From assembly GCA_937928475.1 (NCBI GenBank), contig CALFVE010000171.1, positions 1 to 10,191 of the forward strand: a stretch of DNA of 10,191 bases. Reading direction: 5' to 3'. A program made the position numbers and the translations under genes. Source of the DNA: an uncultured bacterium. GTDB taxonomy: Bacteria; Armatimonadota; Zipacnadia; Zipacnadales; Zipacnadaceae. Below the pieces are notes generated by a model, which worked only from the letters and a program-made list of their open reading frames with translations, ran no database searches and was not told the origin of the DNA. This document shows, one piece after another, positions 1 through 5,445 of this stretch (its first letter is position 1; each line of letters starts with the position of its first letter).

Positions 1-48
1 AACAGGAATGGCCCAGGTACTTGATAGTAGCCACCTTCGCTCGCCTCC

Positions 49-996
49 CTAGCAGAGATCGCCCTGGCCTTGTTGCAGGGCTTCCCAAGCCGCCACCGTG
101 TCCCGGACGTGCTGTGCTGAGACATGCACAGCGGCCAATTCCTCTTCGTTCAGAGGCAGTTCGACTATCTCTTCCACGCCTCTTCTCCCTATTCGGCAGG
201 GAACACCCAGGAATACACCCTCCAAGTCGTATTCCCCCTCCAGGCGCACGGAGCAGGGAATTACGCGGTGCTCATCGCGGACCACGGCCCGAACGATGTC
301 CGCCGCTGCAGCGGAGGGCGCGTAATAGGCGCTGCCAGTCTTAAGATAGGATACGATTTCCGCGCCGCCGTTCCGAGTGCGCTCCACGATCGCTGCGATC
401 TTCTCCGGCGACAAGAGTTCGCCTAACGGTACGTTCCTGACCTTGGTTAGGCGCGGCAGCGGCACCATACTGTCACCATGTCCACCGAGTACCAGGGCCT
501 CGACCTCGTGCGGGGCACAGCCCACCTCCCAGGCGATGAAGGTCTGATAGCGGGCAGTGTCCAGGCCGCCTGCCATGCCCAGCACTCGCTCGCGCGGCGC
601 CTGGTAAACCTGCGCGGCTAGATGGGTGGTTACGTCCAGCGGGTTGGCGACCATGATGACGATCGCCTCCGGAACCACCTGGCGCAGGGCGTGGCAGACC
701 TCAATGACGATCCGGCCGTTCACGCTGAGCAGGTCGTCGCGGGACATGCCCGGCTTGCGGGGAACGCCTGCCGTGATGACCACAAGGTCAGAGCCTTCGG
801 CGCCCGCGTAGTCCTCACCACCCTCGATGCGACGCCGGTGCCTCACGAGGGGAGCAGCCTGGGCGAGGTCCAGGGCCTTGCCCTTCGCCAAGCCCTCCAC
901 CACATCCACCAAGTACACGTCGGCGAGATCGCCTTCTAGGATGCGCTGTGCGCAGGCGGCTCCCACATTTCCGGCTCTAACTATAGTGACCTTCAT
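49..996 (-). CDS. mdh: Malate dehydrogenase (LDH-like type), Rossmann glycine altered
   Basis: NAD-dependent oxidation of malate to oxaloacetate in the TCA cycle, cytoplasmic. The 315-residue length is normal for the LDH-like malate dehydrogenase family. An N-terminal Rossmann fold is followed by D31, the expected ribose-binding Asp. The active-site loop GVPRKPGMSRDDLL (residues 77-90) carries R80 and R86; an Arg at the specificity position points to malate rather than lactate, where Gln is usual. N118 (VANPLD), D146 and R149 (GLDTAR) and the catalytic H173 (GGHGD) are all present. The start is the ATG at 996, with GAGG five bases upstream. The oddity is VRAGNVG at residues 6-12, where the family has VGAGNVG: the first Gly of GxGxxG is Arg7 (codon AGA, bases 976-978). 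Family assignment is secure; full activity is less certain because of that change. It is divergent from the HExxH gene, with 76 bases between the starts. Confidence 0.93.
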   Translation of the reverse strand: MKVTIVRAGNVGAACAQRILEGDLADVYLVDVVEGLAKGKALDLAQAAPLVRHRRRIEGGEDYAGAEGSDLVVITAGVPRKPGMSRDDLLSVNGRIVIEVCHALRQVVPEAIVIMVANPLDVTTHLAAQVYQAPRERVLGMAGGLDTARYQTFIAWEVGCAPHEVEALVLGGHGDSMVPLPRLTKVRNVPLGELLSPEKIAAIVERTRNGGAEIVSYLKTGSAYYAPSAAAADIVRAVVRDEHRVIPCSVRLEGEYDLEGVFLGVPCRIGRRGVEEIVELPLNEEELAAVHVSAQHVRDTVAAWEALQQGQGDLC

Positions 997-1001
997 ATAT
1001 A

Positions 1002-1005
1002 CCTC
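1002..1005 (-). promoter_or_regulatory. Ribosome binding site of mdh
   Basis: GAGG on the minus strand, five bases before the ATG at 996. It is short but well placed, and supports that start. I see no convincing minus-strand -35/-10 pair in the 76-base gap for this gene. Confidence 0.55.
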
Positions 1006-1054
1006 ATACCTGCGAAGAGAGATAGCGGTTGACCGGCCAAATGCTAGACAAGTC

Positions 1055-1063
1055 TGCTATAAT
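1055..1063 (+). promoter_or_regulatory. Extended -10 promoter (TGCTATAAT) of the HExxH gene
   Basis: TGCTATAAT is a perfect extended -10 element (TGn plus TATAAT). The only good -35-like hexamer, TTGACC at 1029-1034, is 23 bases away, too far for normal spacing, but extended -10 promoters can work without a -35. Transcription would be expected to begin about seven bases downstream, at 1070-1071, only two or three bases before the ATG at 1073. Confidence 0.6.
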
Positions 1064-1072
1064 GGCTACAAG

Positions 1073-1855
1073 ATGCCGCCGAGCGAACTCCTGACCAAAC
1101 TGGCCTTTGTCGCAGCCCAGGGCGTGGTCTTGTTCCTGCTCTCCCGCGGCCTGTTCGCCTGGGCCTTGGAGGCTCTGGCCAGCCGCCGCCAGGTGCGCGG
1201 GGGCGGCTGGCTCGTCCGCGCCGTCCGCTTGCCCGGGAATTTGGTGCACGAGATCAGCCACGCTATCGGCTTCCTGGTCTGCGGCTACCGGGTGCGGCGC
1301 ATCATCCCCTGCATATTCGACAGGAACGGCACCGGGGCCTGCCAACCGGGAGAGAAGTGGCTGCCCATCGCTCTGCCCTGGCTGGCAGCGGGAGTAGCCT
1401 CGCTAGCGCCCCTGCTGGTGGGGGCGATGGTTCTCTCCGGGGCGGCGCAGTTTCTCCATATTCCCTTGGGTCAGGCGACGGTGGCCGCCGAGGACCCGGC
1501 TCGATCAGTGCTCCGCGCGCTATATGGCGGCCTGATGGCCCTCGACTACCGTTCGCCGGCGACTTGGTTGTTCCTCTACCTGGCCTTCACTATCGGCGCG
1601 GAACTGGCGCCCAGCAGTACCGACATCGCGCTGGGGATTCCAGCGTTGCTGGCGCTGGGGGCGCTCACCGCCGCCGTCGTGCTGGGGGCATACCAGTTGC
1701 CAGCGGAAGCGCCCTTGCGCGAAACGGTGGTGCGCGAAGTCGGACGGGGACTGGCCTGGCTGAGCCGCATCTTCGGCTTCGCGATCATCACTACCGCCAC
1801 GGCGGTGGTCATCACCTTCCTCCCGGCCTCCCTGATTCGCGCGATCCGCGGCTAA
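1073..1855 (+). CDS. M50B-like integral membrane metalloprotease homologue (HExxH)
   Basis: Probable intramembrane zinc metalloprotease related to the site-2 protease (M50/M50B-like) group; substrate unknown. The protein has 260 residues. HEISH at residues 59-63 gives the zinc ligands H59 and H63 and the catalytic E60, and is followed by a GYRVRRI segment typical of these proteins. Hydrophobic stretches lie at about 8-30, 97-120, 163-176, 185-207 and 233-252. A PSSTD motif with D184 near a later hydrophobic stretch could supply a third metal ligand, as the late Asp does in M50 enzymes; this is inference. The ATG at 1073 is chosen because the reading frame upstream has no other plausible start and would run into mdh. 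No Shine-Dalgarno is present, and the promoter abuts the start, so the mRNA may be leaderless. No PDZ or CBS domain is seen. The metalloprotease call rests on HExxH plus topology; a non-proteolytic homologue is possible. Confidence 0.7.
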   Translation: MPPSELLTKLAFVAAQGVVLFLLSRGLFAWALEALASRRQVRGGGWLVRAVRLPGNLVHEISHAIGFLVCGYRVRRIIPCIFDRNGTGACQPGEKWLPIALPWLAAGVASLAPLLVGAMVLSGAAQFLHIPLGQATVAAEDPARSVLRALYGGLMALDYRSPATWLFLYLAFTIGAELAPSSTDIALGIPALLALGALTAAVVLGAYQLPAEAPLRETVVREVGRGLAWLSRIFGFAIITTATAVVITFLPASLIRAIRG

Positions 1856-1857
1856 AC

Positions 1858-1875
1858 CTGCTCGCGCCTGAGCAG
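1858..1875 (+). terminator. Hairpin just after the HExxH gene, possible terminator
   Basis: CTGCTC, a six-base loop, then GAGCAG form a perfect 6-bp stem starting three bases after the TAA stop. No run of T follows, so it is not a textbook intrinsic terminator. It may stabilise the 3' end or slow polymerase. Confidence 0.35.
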
Positions 1876-1911
1876 CACAGGAGAACACTGGTACATTTTG
1901 CCTCTGGACAC

Positions 1912-1939
1912 TTGACTTTTTCCTGAGTCCCTGTATGAT
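1912..1939 (+). promoter_or_regulatory. Sigma-70-type promoter of the Flp pilin gene
   Basis: TTGACT (1912-1917), a 16-base spacer and TATGAT (1934-1939) match the housekeeping promoter consensus at five of six bases in each box. The predicted start is near 1946, giving a leader of about 50 bases before the ATG at 1995. This suggests the pilin is transcribed independently of the HExxH gene. Confidence 0.6.
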
Positions 1940-1982
1940 ATATACGGCACAGTCCCGCAAGGCGCGCAGCCCAGGCGCAGCC

Positions 1983-1989
1983 AAGGAGG
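1983..1989 (+). promoter_or_regulatory. Strong ribosome binding site of the Flp pilin gene
   Basis: AAGGAGG is a near-full match to the anti-Shine-Dalgarno sequence, five bases before the ATG at 1995. It fixes that ATG as the start, in preference to the in-frame ATG at 1935, which lies inside the promoter. It is the strongest ribosome binding site in the window. Confidence 0.8.
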
Positions 1990-1994
1990 CACTC

Positions 1995-2159
1995 ATGCTG
2001 GGCCGGCTCTTACGTGATGAAGAGGGCATGGCAAGCGTGGAGTACGCCATCCTGCTTGCCGTGCTGGTGATTACTAGTTGGGTGATGTGGCGCTTCTTCG
2101 CCTATCGCATGCGCCGCCCGCTGCGCCGGCTGGTGAGACGGTGGCCGACGGCGCCCTAG
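1995..2159 (+). CDS. Flp/Fap-type pilin, small orphan
   Basis: Structural subunit candidate for a Tad/Flp-type pilus or a related type IV-like filament. The protein has only 54 residues. The short leader MLGRLLRDEEG is followed by MASVEYAILLAVLVI: cleavage after G11 would put Glu at mature position +5 and Tyr at +6, the signature of the Flp family (compare GATAIEYGL). One hydrophobic helix spans about 16-34. The tail, residues 34-54, is unusual for a pilin: it is rich in Arg (about eight) and looks like a cytoplasmic anchor rather than a polar pilin end. No prepilin peptidase, TadA ATPase or secretin lies in the window, so the pilin is isolated here. It has its own promoter and a strong ribosome binding site, consistent with high expression. 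Alternatively it could be a small membrane protein that borrowed the Flp leader. Confidence 0.75.
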   Translation: MLGRLLRDEEGMASVEYAILLAVLVITSWVMWRFFAYRMRRPLRRLVRRWPTAP

Positions 2160-2202
2160 CGGCGAACGGAACCCGGATCTAAGCGGCGGCCGATCGCCCC
2201 GC

Positions 2203-3327
2203 TCATGCACTTGGCGCCGCGTCATCTTGGCAAGCCCCCTGCTGCTCTGAGAGTTCCCGGATGATCGCGTCCGCCATCTCGCAGGTTCCTACTGCGGTCG
2301 GATCGTCGCGATCCGGCTTCATGTCGTAGGTGACGTATTTCCCCTCCCGAATGACTGCTGCGACAGCATTCTCCAGGCGTCGCGCCGCTTCTTTCTCCCC
2401 CAGGTAATCAAGCATGAGCACCGCCGAGAGAATGGTGGCGGTGGGGTTTACCTTATTTTGCCCCTTGTACTTGGGGGCGGAGCCGTGGGTCGGCTCAAAG
2501 ACCGCGATGCCGTCGCCCAGGTTAGCACCCGGTGCCACGCCCAACCCGCCGACGAGGCCGCATGCCAGATCGCTGATGATGTCTCCGTACAGGTTGGGCA
2601 GCACCAGCACGTCGTAGAGTTCGGGCTTTTGCACTAGTTGCATGCACATGTTATCTACGATGCGGTCTTCGAACTCGATGCCCTCGCCAGCGTAATCTTC
2701 TGCCACGCGCCGCGCTACTGCCAGGAAGAGGCCGTCGGTGTACTTCATGATGTTGGCCTTGTGCACGGCAGTGACCTTGCGGCGCCCATGCTGCTTCGCA
2801 TACTCAAAAGCAAAGCGCACAATCCGCTCGCTGGCATACTCGGAGATCGGCTTGAGGCTGAGCGCCGAGCCGGGCCAGACTCGCTTGCCGGAGAGCCGCT
2901 GGATAACCTCGGTCACTTCCTCGCAGGCGGGCGTACCCCGGTCAAACTCGATGCCGGCGTAGAGGTCCTCGGTGTTCTCCCGCACGATGACCAAGTCCAC
3001 GCCTTGATAGCGGCTGCGCACGCCCGGGTAGTACTTGCACGGGCGCAGACAGGCATAGAGGTCAAGTTCCTTGCGGAGAGCCACGTTGACGCTGCGGAAG
3101 CCGCTGCCGACCGGGGTGGTAATGGGCCCCTTGATGGCCACGCGGTTGCGGCGGATGGAATCCAGGACTTCGTCGGGCAGCGGCGTTCCCTTGTCCGCCA
3201 TCACGTCGAGGCCGGCGTGTTGCTCCTCCCACTCAATGGCGACGCCGGTGGCCTCTACGCAGCGGCGCATGGCCCAGGCAACCTCGGGACCGGTTCCGTC
3301 TCCAGGGATGAACGTGACTCGATGCAT
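2203..3327 (-). CDS. icd: Isocitrate dehydrogenase (isocitrate/isopropylmalate family)
   Basis: Oxidative decarboxylation of isocitrate to 2-oxoglutarate, TCA cycle, cytoplasmic. The protein has 374 residues. The substrate signature is clearly isocitrate type: S79 and N81 in SVNVALRKELDLY, then R85, R95 and R116 (RENTEDLY with Y123). K190 (HKANIMK) is the catalytic Lys, and D225, D249 and D253 are the metal ligands. S79 corresponds to the Ser that IDH kinase phosphorylates in E. coli; no such kinase is seen here. HGSAPKYKGQNKVNP has Lys286 and Tyr287 where NAD-type family members carry Asp-Ile, and the late Tyr of VTYD is kept, so NADP use is favoured by inference. The start is the ATG at 3327, with GGAGAG eight bases upstream; the in-frame TTG at 3351 adds eight unconserved residues. 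An NAD-linked enzyme or homoisocitrate dehydrogenase is less likely. It is divergent from the methyltransferase gene. Confidence 0.9.
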   Translation of the reverse strand: MHRVTFIPGDGTGPEVAWAMRRCVEATGVAIEWEEQHAGLDVMADKGTPLPDEVLDSIRRNRVAIKGPITTPVGSGFRSVNVALRKELDLYACLRPCKYYPGVRSRYQGVDLVIVRENTEDLYAGIEFDRGTPACEEVTEVIQRLSGKRVWPGSALSLKPISEYASERIVRFAFEYAKQHGRRKVTAVHKANIMKYTDGLFLAVARRVAEDYAGEGIEFEDRIVDNMCMQLVQKPELYDVLVLPNLYGDIISDLACGLVGGLGVAPGANLGDGIAVFEPTHGSAPKYKGQNKVNPTATILSAVLMLDYLGEKEAARRLENAVAAVIREGKYVTYDMKPDRDDPTAVGTCEMADAIIRELSEQQGACQDDAAPSA

Positions 3328-3335
3328 AGGCGAAT

Positions 3336-3341
3336 CTCTCC
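3336..3341 (-). promoter_or_regulatory. Ribosome binding site deciding the isocitrate dehydrogenase start
   Basis: GGAGAG on the minus strand lies eight bases before the ATG at 3327. The alternative TTG at 3351 has no such site, so the ATG is preferred. Confidence 0.6.
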
Positions 3342-3365
3342 GTAGGCGCAAGAGCGAGGGTATTT

Positions 3366-3394
3366 CTTGTATCTGGCGGGTTGTCGGTAAGCAA
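3366..3394 (-). promoter_or_regulatory. Possible promoter of isocitrate dehydrogenase
   Basis: On the minus strand, TTGCTT (3389-3394), a 17-base spacer and TACAAG (3366-3371) lie about 40-65 bases upstream of the ATG. The match to consensus is modest (three and four of six). It overlaps the proposed opposite promoter of the methyltransferase gene. Confidence 0.3.
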
Positions 3395-3409
3395 GATAGT
3401 AGTTAGAAT
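3381..3409 (+). promoter_or_regulatory. Promoter of the membrane methyltransferase gene
   Basis: TTGTCG (3381-3386), an exact 17-base spacer and TAGAAT (3404-3409) match consensus at four and five of six bases. The predicted start is near 3416, giving a leader of about 38 bases to the TTG at 3454. Confidence 0.5.
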
Positions 3410-3441
3410 GGCCCCAGCACGTCAAATGCTTCCTGTCAGGC

Positions 3442-3445
3442 GGAG
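3442..3445 (+). promoter_or_regulatory. Ribosome binding site deciding the TTG start of the methyltransferase
   Basis: GGAG, within AGGCGGAG, lies eight bases before TTG at 3454. The frame holds no ATG or GTG between the upstream stop at 3400-3402 and this point, so TTG is the best start. Confidence 0.6.
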
Positions 3446-3453
3446 CTAGCGGC

Positions 3454-4071
3454 TTGCGCGAATCCCAGCAAGAATCTGAGGAGGTCGCCACCCCGCCGGG
3501 GGATCGACGCGGCTTCTGGGCGCGGCATCGCACCCGCCTCCACGCCCTGGCGTATCTGGCAACCATTGTGGTGGCCACGCCCAGGTGGCCTGTTGTGCTC
3601 GCTGGACTGCCGCTGATTTTGGTCGGTCTAGCCTTGCGCACCTGGGCGCTGGGGCACCTCACCAAGGACGAGGTCCTGTGCACCTCGGGGCCCTACGCCT
3701 ACACCCGCAACCCCTTGTATCTGGGCAGCCTTTTCATCCTCGCTGGTTTGTGTGTGGCTGCGAACAACCCTTATCTCGCCGGCGCCGCGGTGGTGCTGGC
3801 AGCGCTGGTCTACTTCTTCACCGTGCGCTCGGAGGAGAGCGTTCTCAGCCGGCTGTTTGGGGCCGAGTACGAGGCCTACCGGCAGCGGGTGCCCCGGCTG
3901 ATCCCCCGCCTGCGCCGAGCCGAGCCTGCGAACCCGAGCGCCTTTTCTTGGGACCTGGCCAGGGCTGGCAAGGCCAAGGAACTGGCGGCTTGGGTACTGC
4001 TCCTGTTTGTCATCTTGATCCTCAAAGCACTCGTGGGGCCGTCTCTGGGCATGTGGCCGTACGCCGGTTAG
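3454..4071 (+). CDS. ICMT/PEMT-like membrane methyltransferase
   Basis: SAM-dependent integral membrane methyltransferase of the isoprenylcysteine carboxylmethyltransferase / phospholipid methyltransferase superfamily. Bacterial members methylate lipids or unknown membrane substrates; true prenylcysteine substrates are unlikely in bacteria. The protein has 205 residues. The hallmark GPYAYTRNPLYLG (79-91) is followed by membrane segments and then by RSEE (125-128) and EAYRQRVPRLIP (140-151), which together form the SAM-binding region of the family. Hydrophobic stretches lie at about 30-42, 46-64, 87-103, 107-123 and 176-195; the last is an extra C-terminal helix beyond the core. It starts with TTG. 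The gene stands alone on the plus strand between two minus-strand enzyme genes, so context does not reveal its substrate. Family assignment is secure, substrate unknown. Confidence 0.85.
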   Translation: MRESQQESEEVATPPGDRRGFWARHRTRLHALAYLATIVVATPRWPVVLAGLPLILVGLALRTWALGHLTKDEVLCTSGPYAYTRNPLYLGSLFILAGLCVAANNPYLAGAAVVLAALVYFFTVRSEESVLSRLFGAEYEAYRQRVPRLIPRLRRAEPANPSAFSWDLARAGKAKELAAWVLLLFVILILKALVGPSLGMWPYAG

Positions 4072-4092
4072 GCGCTGGGGCACCCGACATGA

Positions 4093-4121
4093 CAGCGGGC
4101 TGGTCCGCTGGCCGGCAGCCC
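4093..4121. terminator. GC-rich hairpins between convergent genes
   Basis: The 49-base gap between the converging stops holds two mutually exclusive stems. CAGCGG (4093-4098) pairs with CCGCTG (4105-4110) across a six-base loop, and GGGCTG (4097-4102) pairs with CAGCCC (4116-4121) across a 13-base loop. The second reaches into the aspartate aminotransferase stop codon. No T run is seen on either strand. The position suits a shared bidirectional terminator, but the type is not canonical. Confidence 0.35.
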
Positions 4122-5305
4122 TAGCAAAGCGCTGTCTCCAGTCGTCGGACTCCCTCTTCGATCAACTCCAGGGAGGTCGCGAAGCTCAGGCGCAGATACC
4201 CCTCGCTGCCGAAGGCGGAGCCGGGGACCGTGCTGATATGGGCCTCTTCCAGGAGATACTCGGCCAGCGCCTGGGAGTCAGGGATCTCTCGGCCCCTCAG
4301 GTTGCGGCCCAGATGCGCTGACACGTCCGGAAAGACGTAGAAGGCCCCGCCCGGATTGTTGCAGGTTACGCCAGGGATGGCATTCAGCGCCGGCACTAAA
4401 AAGTCCCGACGACGCTCGAACTCCGCGCGCATCGCCTCGACTGACTCCTGGGGACCGGTTAGCGCCTCGATGGCCGCCCATTGCGCCGGCGTATTGGGGT
4501 TAGAGGTTTCCTGGCTTTGGATATCCCCGGCGCGTTTGGCGATCTCTGGCGGGGCGATCAGCCAGCCGATGCGCCAGCCGATCATGGAATAGGTCTTGGC
4601 CACCCCATCGGCCAGAATGGTGCGCTCCTTGACCTCCTCGCCTAGTTGCGCCGGGCTGAGGTGTCTTCGCCCCTCAAAGAGGATGTGCTTGTAGATCTCA
4701 TCGGAGACGAGGAGCAGGTCGCGCTCGACGGCGAGGTCGGCCAGCCCACGCATAGTCGGCTCAGTGAAGATGGCTCCCGCCGGGTTCGAGGGGCTGTTGA
4801 TAAGGATCGCGACGGTGCGGTCGGTGAGGGCGGCCCGGACCTCGGCGAGGTCCGGCTGGAAGTCGTCGGCGCCGCGGGTGGGGATGATCACGGCCCGTCC
4901 GCCGCAGAGAGCGATCTGTTCCGGATAACTCACCCAGAAGGGCGCGAAGACGATGACCTCGTCGCCCGGGTCCAGGATTGTCTCCCAGATGTTCATCAGG
5001 GCATGCTTGCCCCCGTTGGAGACGCAGACCTGCTGGGGCGAGTAGTCCAGGCCCAGGTCTCGGTTGACGGCGGCCACGATGGCTTCTTTGAGTTGGGGCA
5101 ATCCGGAGGCGGGCGTGTACTTGGTCTCGCCGCGGTTGATGGCCGCGCAGGCGGCCCGGCAGATGTTCTCCGGGGTGGGGAAATCCGGTTCACCGACGTC
5201 GAAGGAGATTACGTCAACCCCCTGGGAGCGCAGGGCTTTGGCGCGGGCGGACATGGCCAGGGTGGGCGAAGGAGCCAAGGCAGCGGCGCGCTGTGAGATC
5301 TTCAC
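4121..5305 (-). CDS. aspC: Aspartate aminotransferase, class I-gamma (PLP)
   Basis: Transfers the amino group between aspartate/2-oxoglutarate and oxaloacetate/glutamate; cytoplasmic PLP enzyme. The protein has 394 residues and follows the Thermus-type I-gamma pattern throughout. Key residues: YTPASGLPQLKEAI (63-76); N174 in SPSNPAG; D202 and Y205 in SDEIY; the PLP Lys K237 (GVAKTYSMIGWRIGW); R245; and R372 (LRLSFA), which binds the substrate alpha-carboxylate. K100 in NGGKHAL matches the Lys that favours dicarboxylic substrates in I-gamma enzymes. Some relatives also act on prephenate, which remains possible. The GTG at 5305 (MKISQRAAALAPSPT) is chosen because homology begins there; AAGGGGG lies upstream at a somewhat long distance. 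Another in-frame GTG at 5383 would add 26 unconserved residues. The gene follows the TPR gene after 140 bases and may have its own promoter, though I cannot point to one. Confidence 0.9.
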   Translation of the reverse strand: MKISQRAAALAPSPTLAMSARAKALRSQGVDVISFDVGEPDFPTPENICRAACAAINRGETKYTPASGLPQLKEAIVAAVNRDLGLDYSPQQVCVSNGGKHALMNIWETILDPGDEVIVFAPFWVSYPEQIALCGGRAVIIPTRGADDFQPDLAEVRAALTDRTVAILINSPSNPAGAIFTEPTMRGLADLAVERDLLLVSDEIYKHILFEGRRHLSPAQLGEEVKERTILADGVAKTYSMIGWRIGWLIAPPEIAKRAGDIQSQETSNPNTPAQWAAIEALTGPQESVEAMRAEFERRRDFLVPALNAIPGVTCNNPGGAFYVFPDVSAHLGRNLRGREIPDSQALAEYLLEEAHISTVPGSAFGSEGYLRLSFATSLELIEEGVRRLETALC

Positions 5306-5445
5306 GGTAGTGTTTTCCCCCTTGCGAGAGACAAGCGTTAGGGTCCGGGTCCGCACGGAGCAGGGAGCAACACTCCCGCGCACCCGGCGGGATCAAAGTG
5401 GCACTCCGGTCAAGCACGCCCTGCGGTCAGAGGCCAGCGGTGTCC
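5306..5445 (-). other. 140-base gap upstream of aspartate aminotransferase with competing hairpins
   Basis: Two overlapping stems are visible. GGGAG/CTCCC (5363-5367 with 5373-5377) and CCCGC/GCGGG (5375-5379 with 5387-5391) share bases 5375-5377, so only one can form at a time. A short direct repeat GGGTCCGGGTCC lies at 5341-5352. I find neither a convincing promoter nor a T-box or other known riboswitch core. Confidence 0.25.

Noticed and set aside
1..48. Possible gene fragment at the left edge
   Set aside because: The only start, the ATG at 8, gives 14 codons with no ribosome binding site; nothing can be supported in these 48 bases.
827..1072. N-terminal extension of the HExxH protein by 82 residues
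   Set aside because: It would run antisense through the start of mdh and its promoter, with Arg/Thr-rich nonsense sequence; the ATG at 1073 fits the membrane protein.
2638..3345. 235-codon open frame on the plus strand
   Set aside because: Antisense to isocitrate dehydrogenase, whose conserved motifs cover the entire stretch; no domain in the antisense product.
5306..5383. 26-residue extension of aspartate aminotransferase from a GTG at 5383
   Set aside because: Family homology begins at the GTG at 5305; the extra residues are unconserved.
5306..5445. T-box riboswitch upstream of an amino-acid enzyme
   Set aside because: A GGGTGCGCGG-like string is present on the minus strand, but the conserved T-box core (GGGTGGNACCGCG) is not matched and there is no terminator T run.
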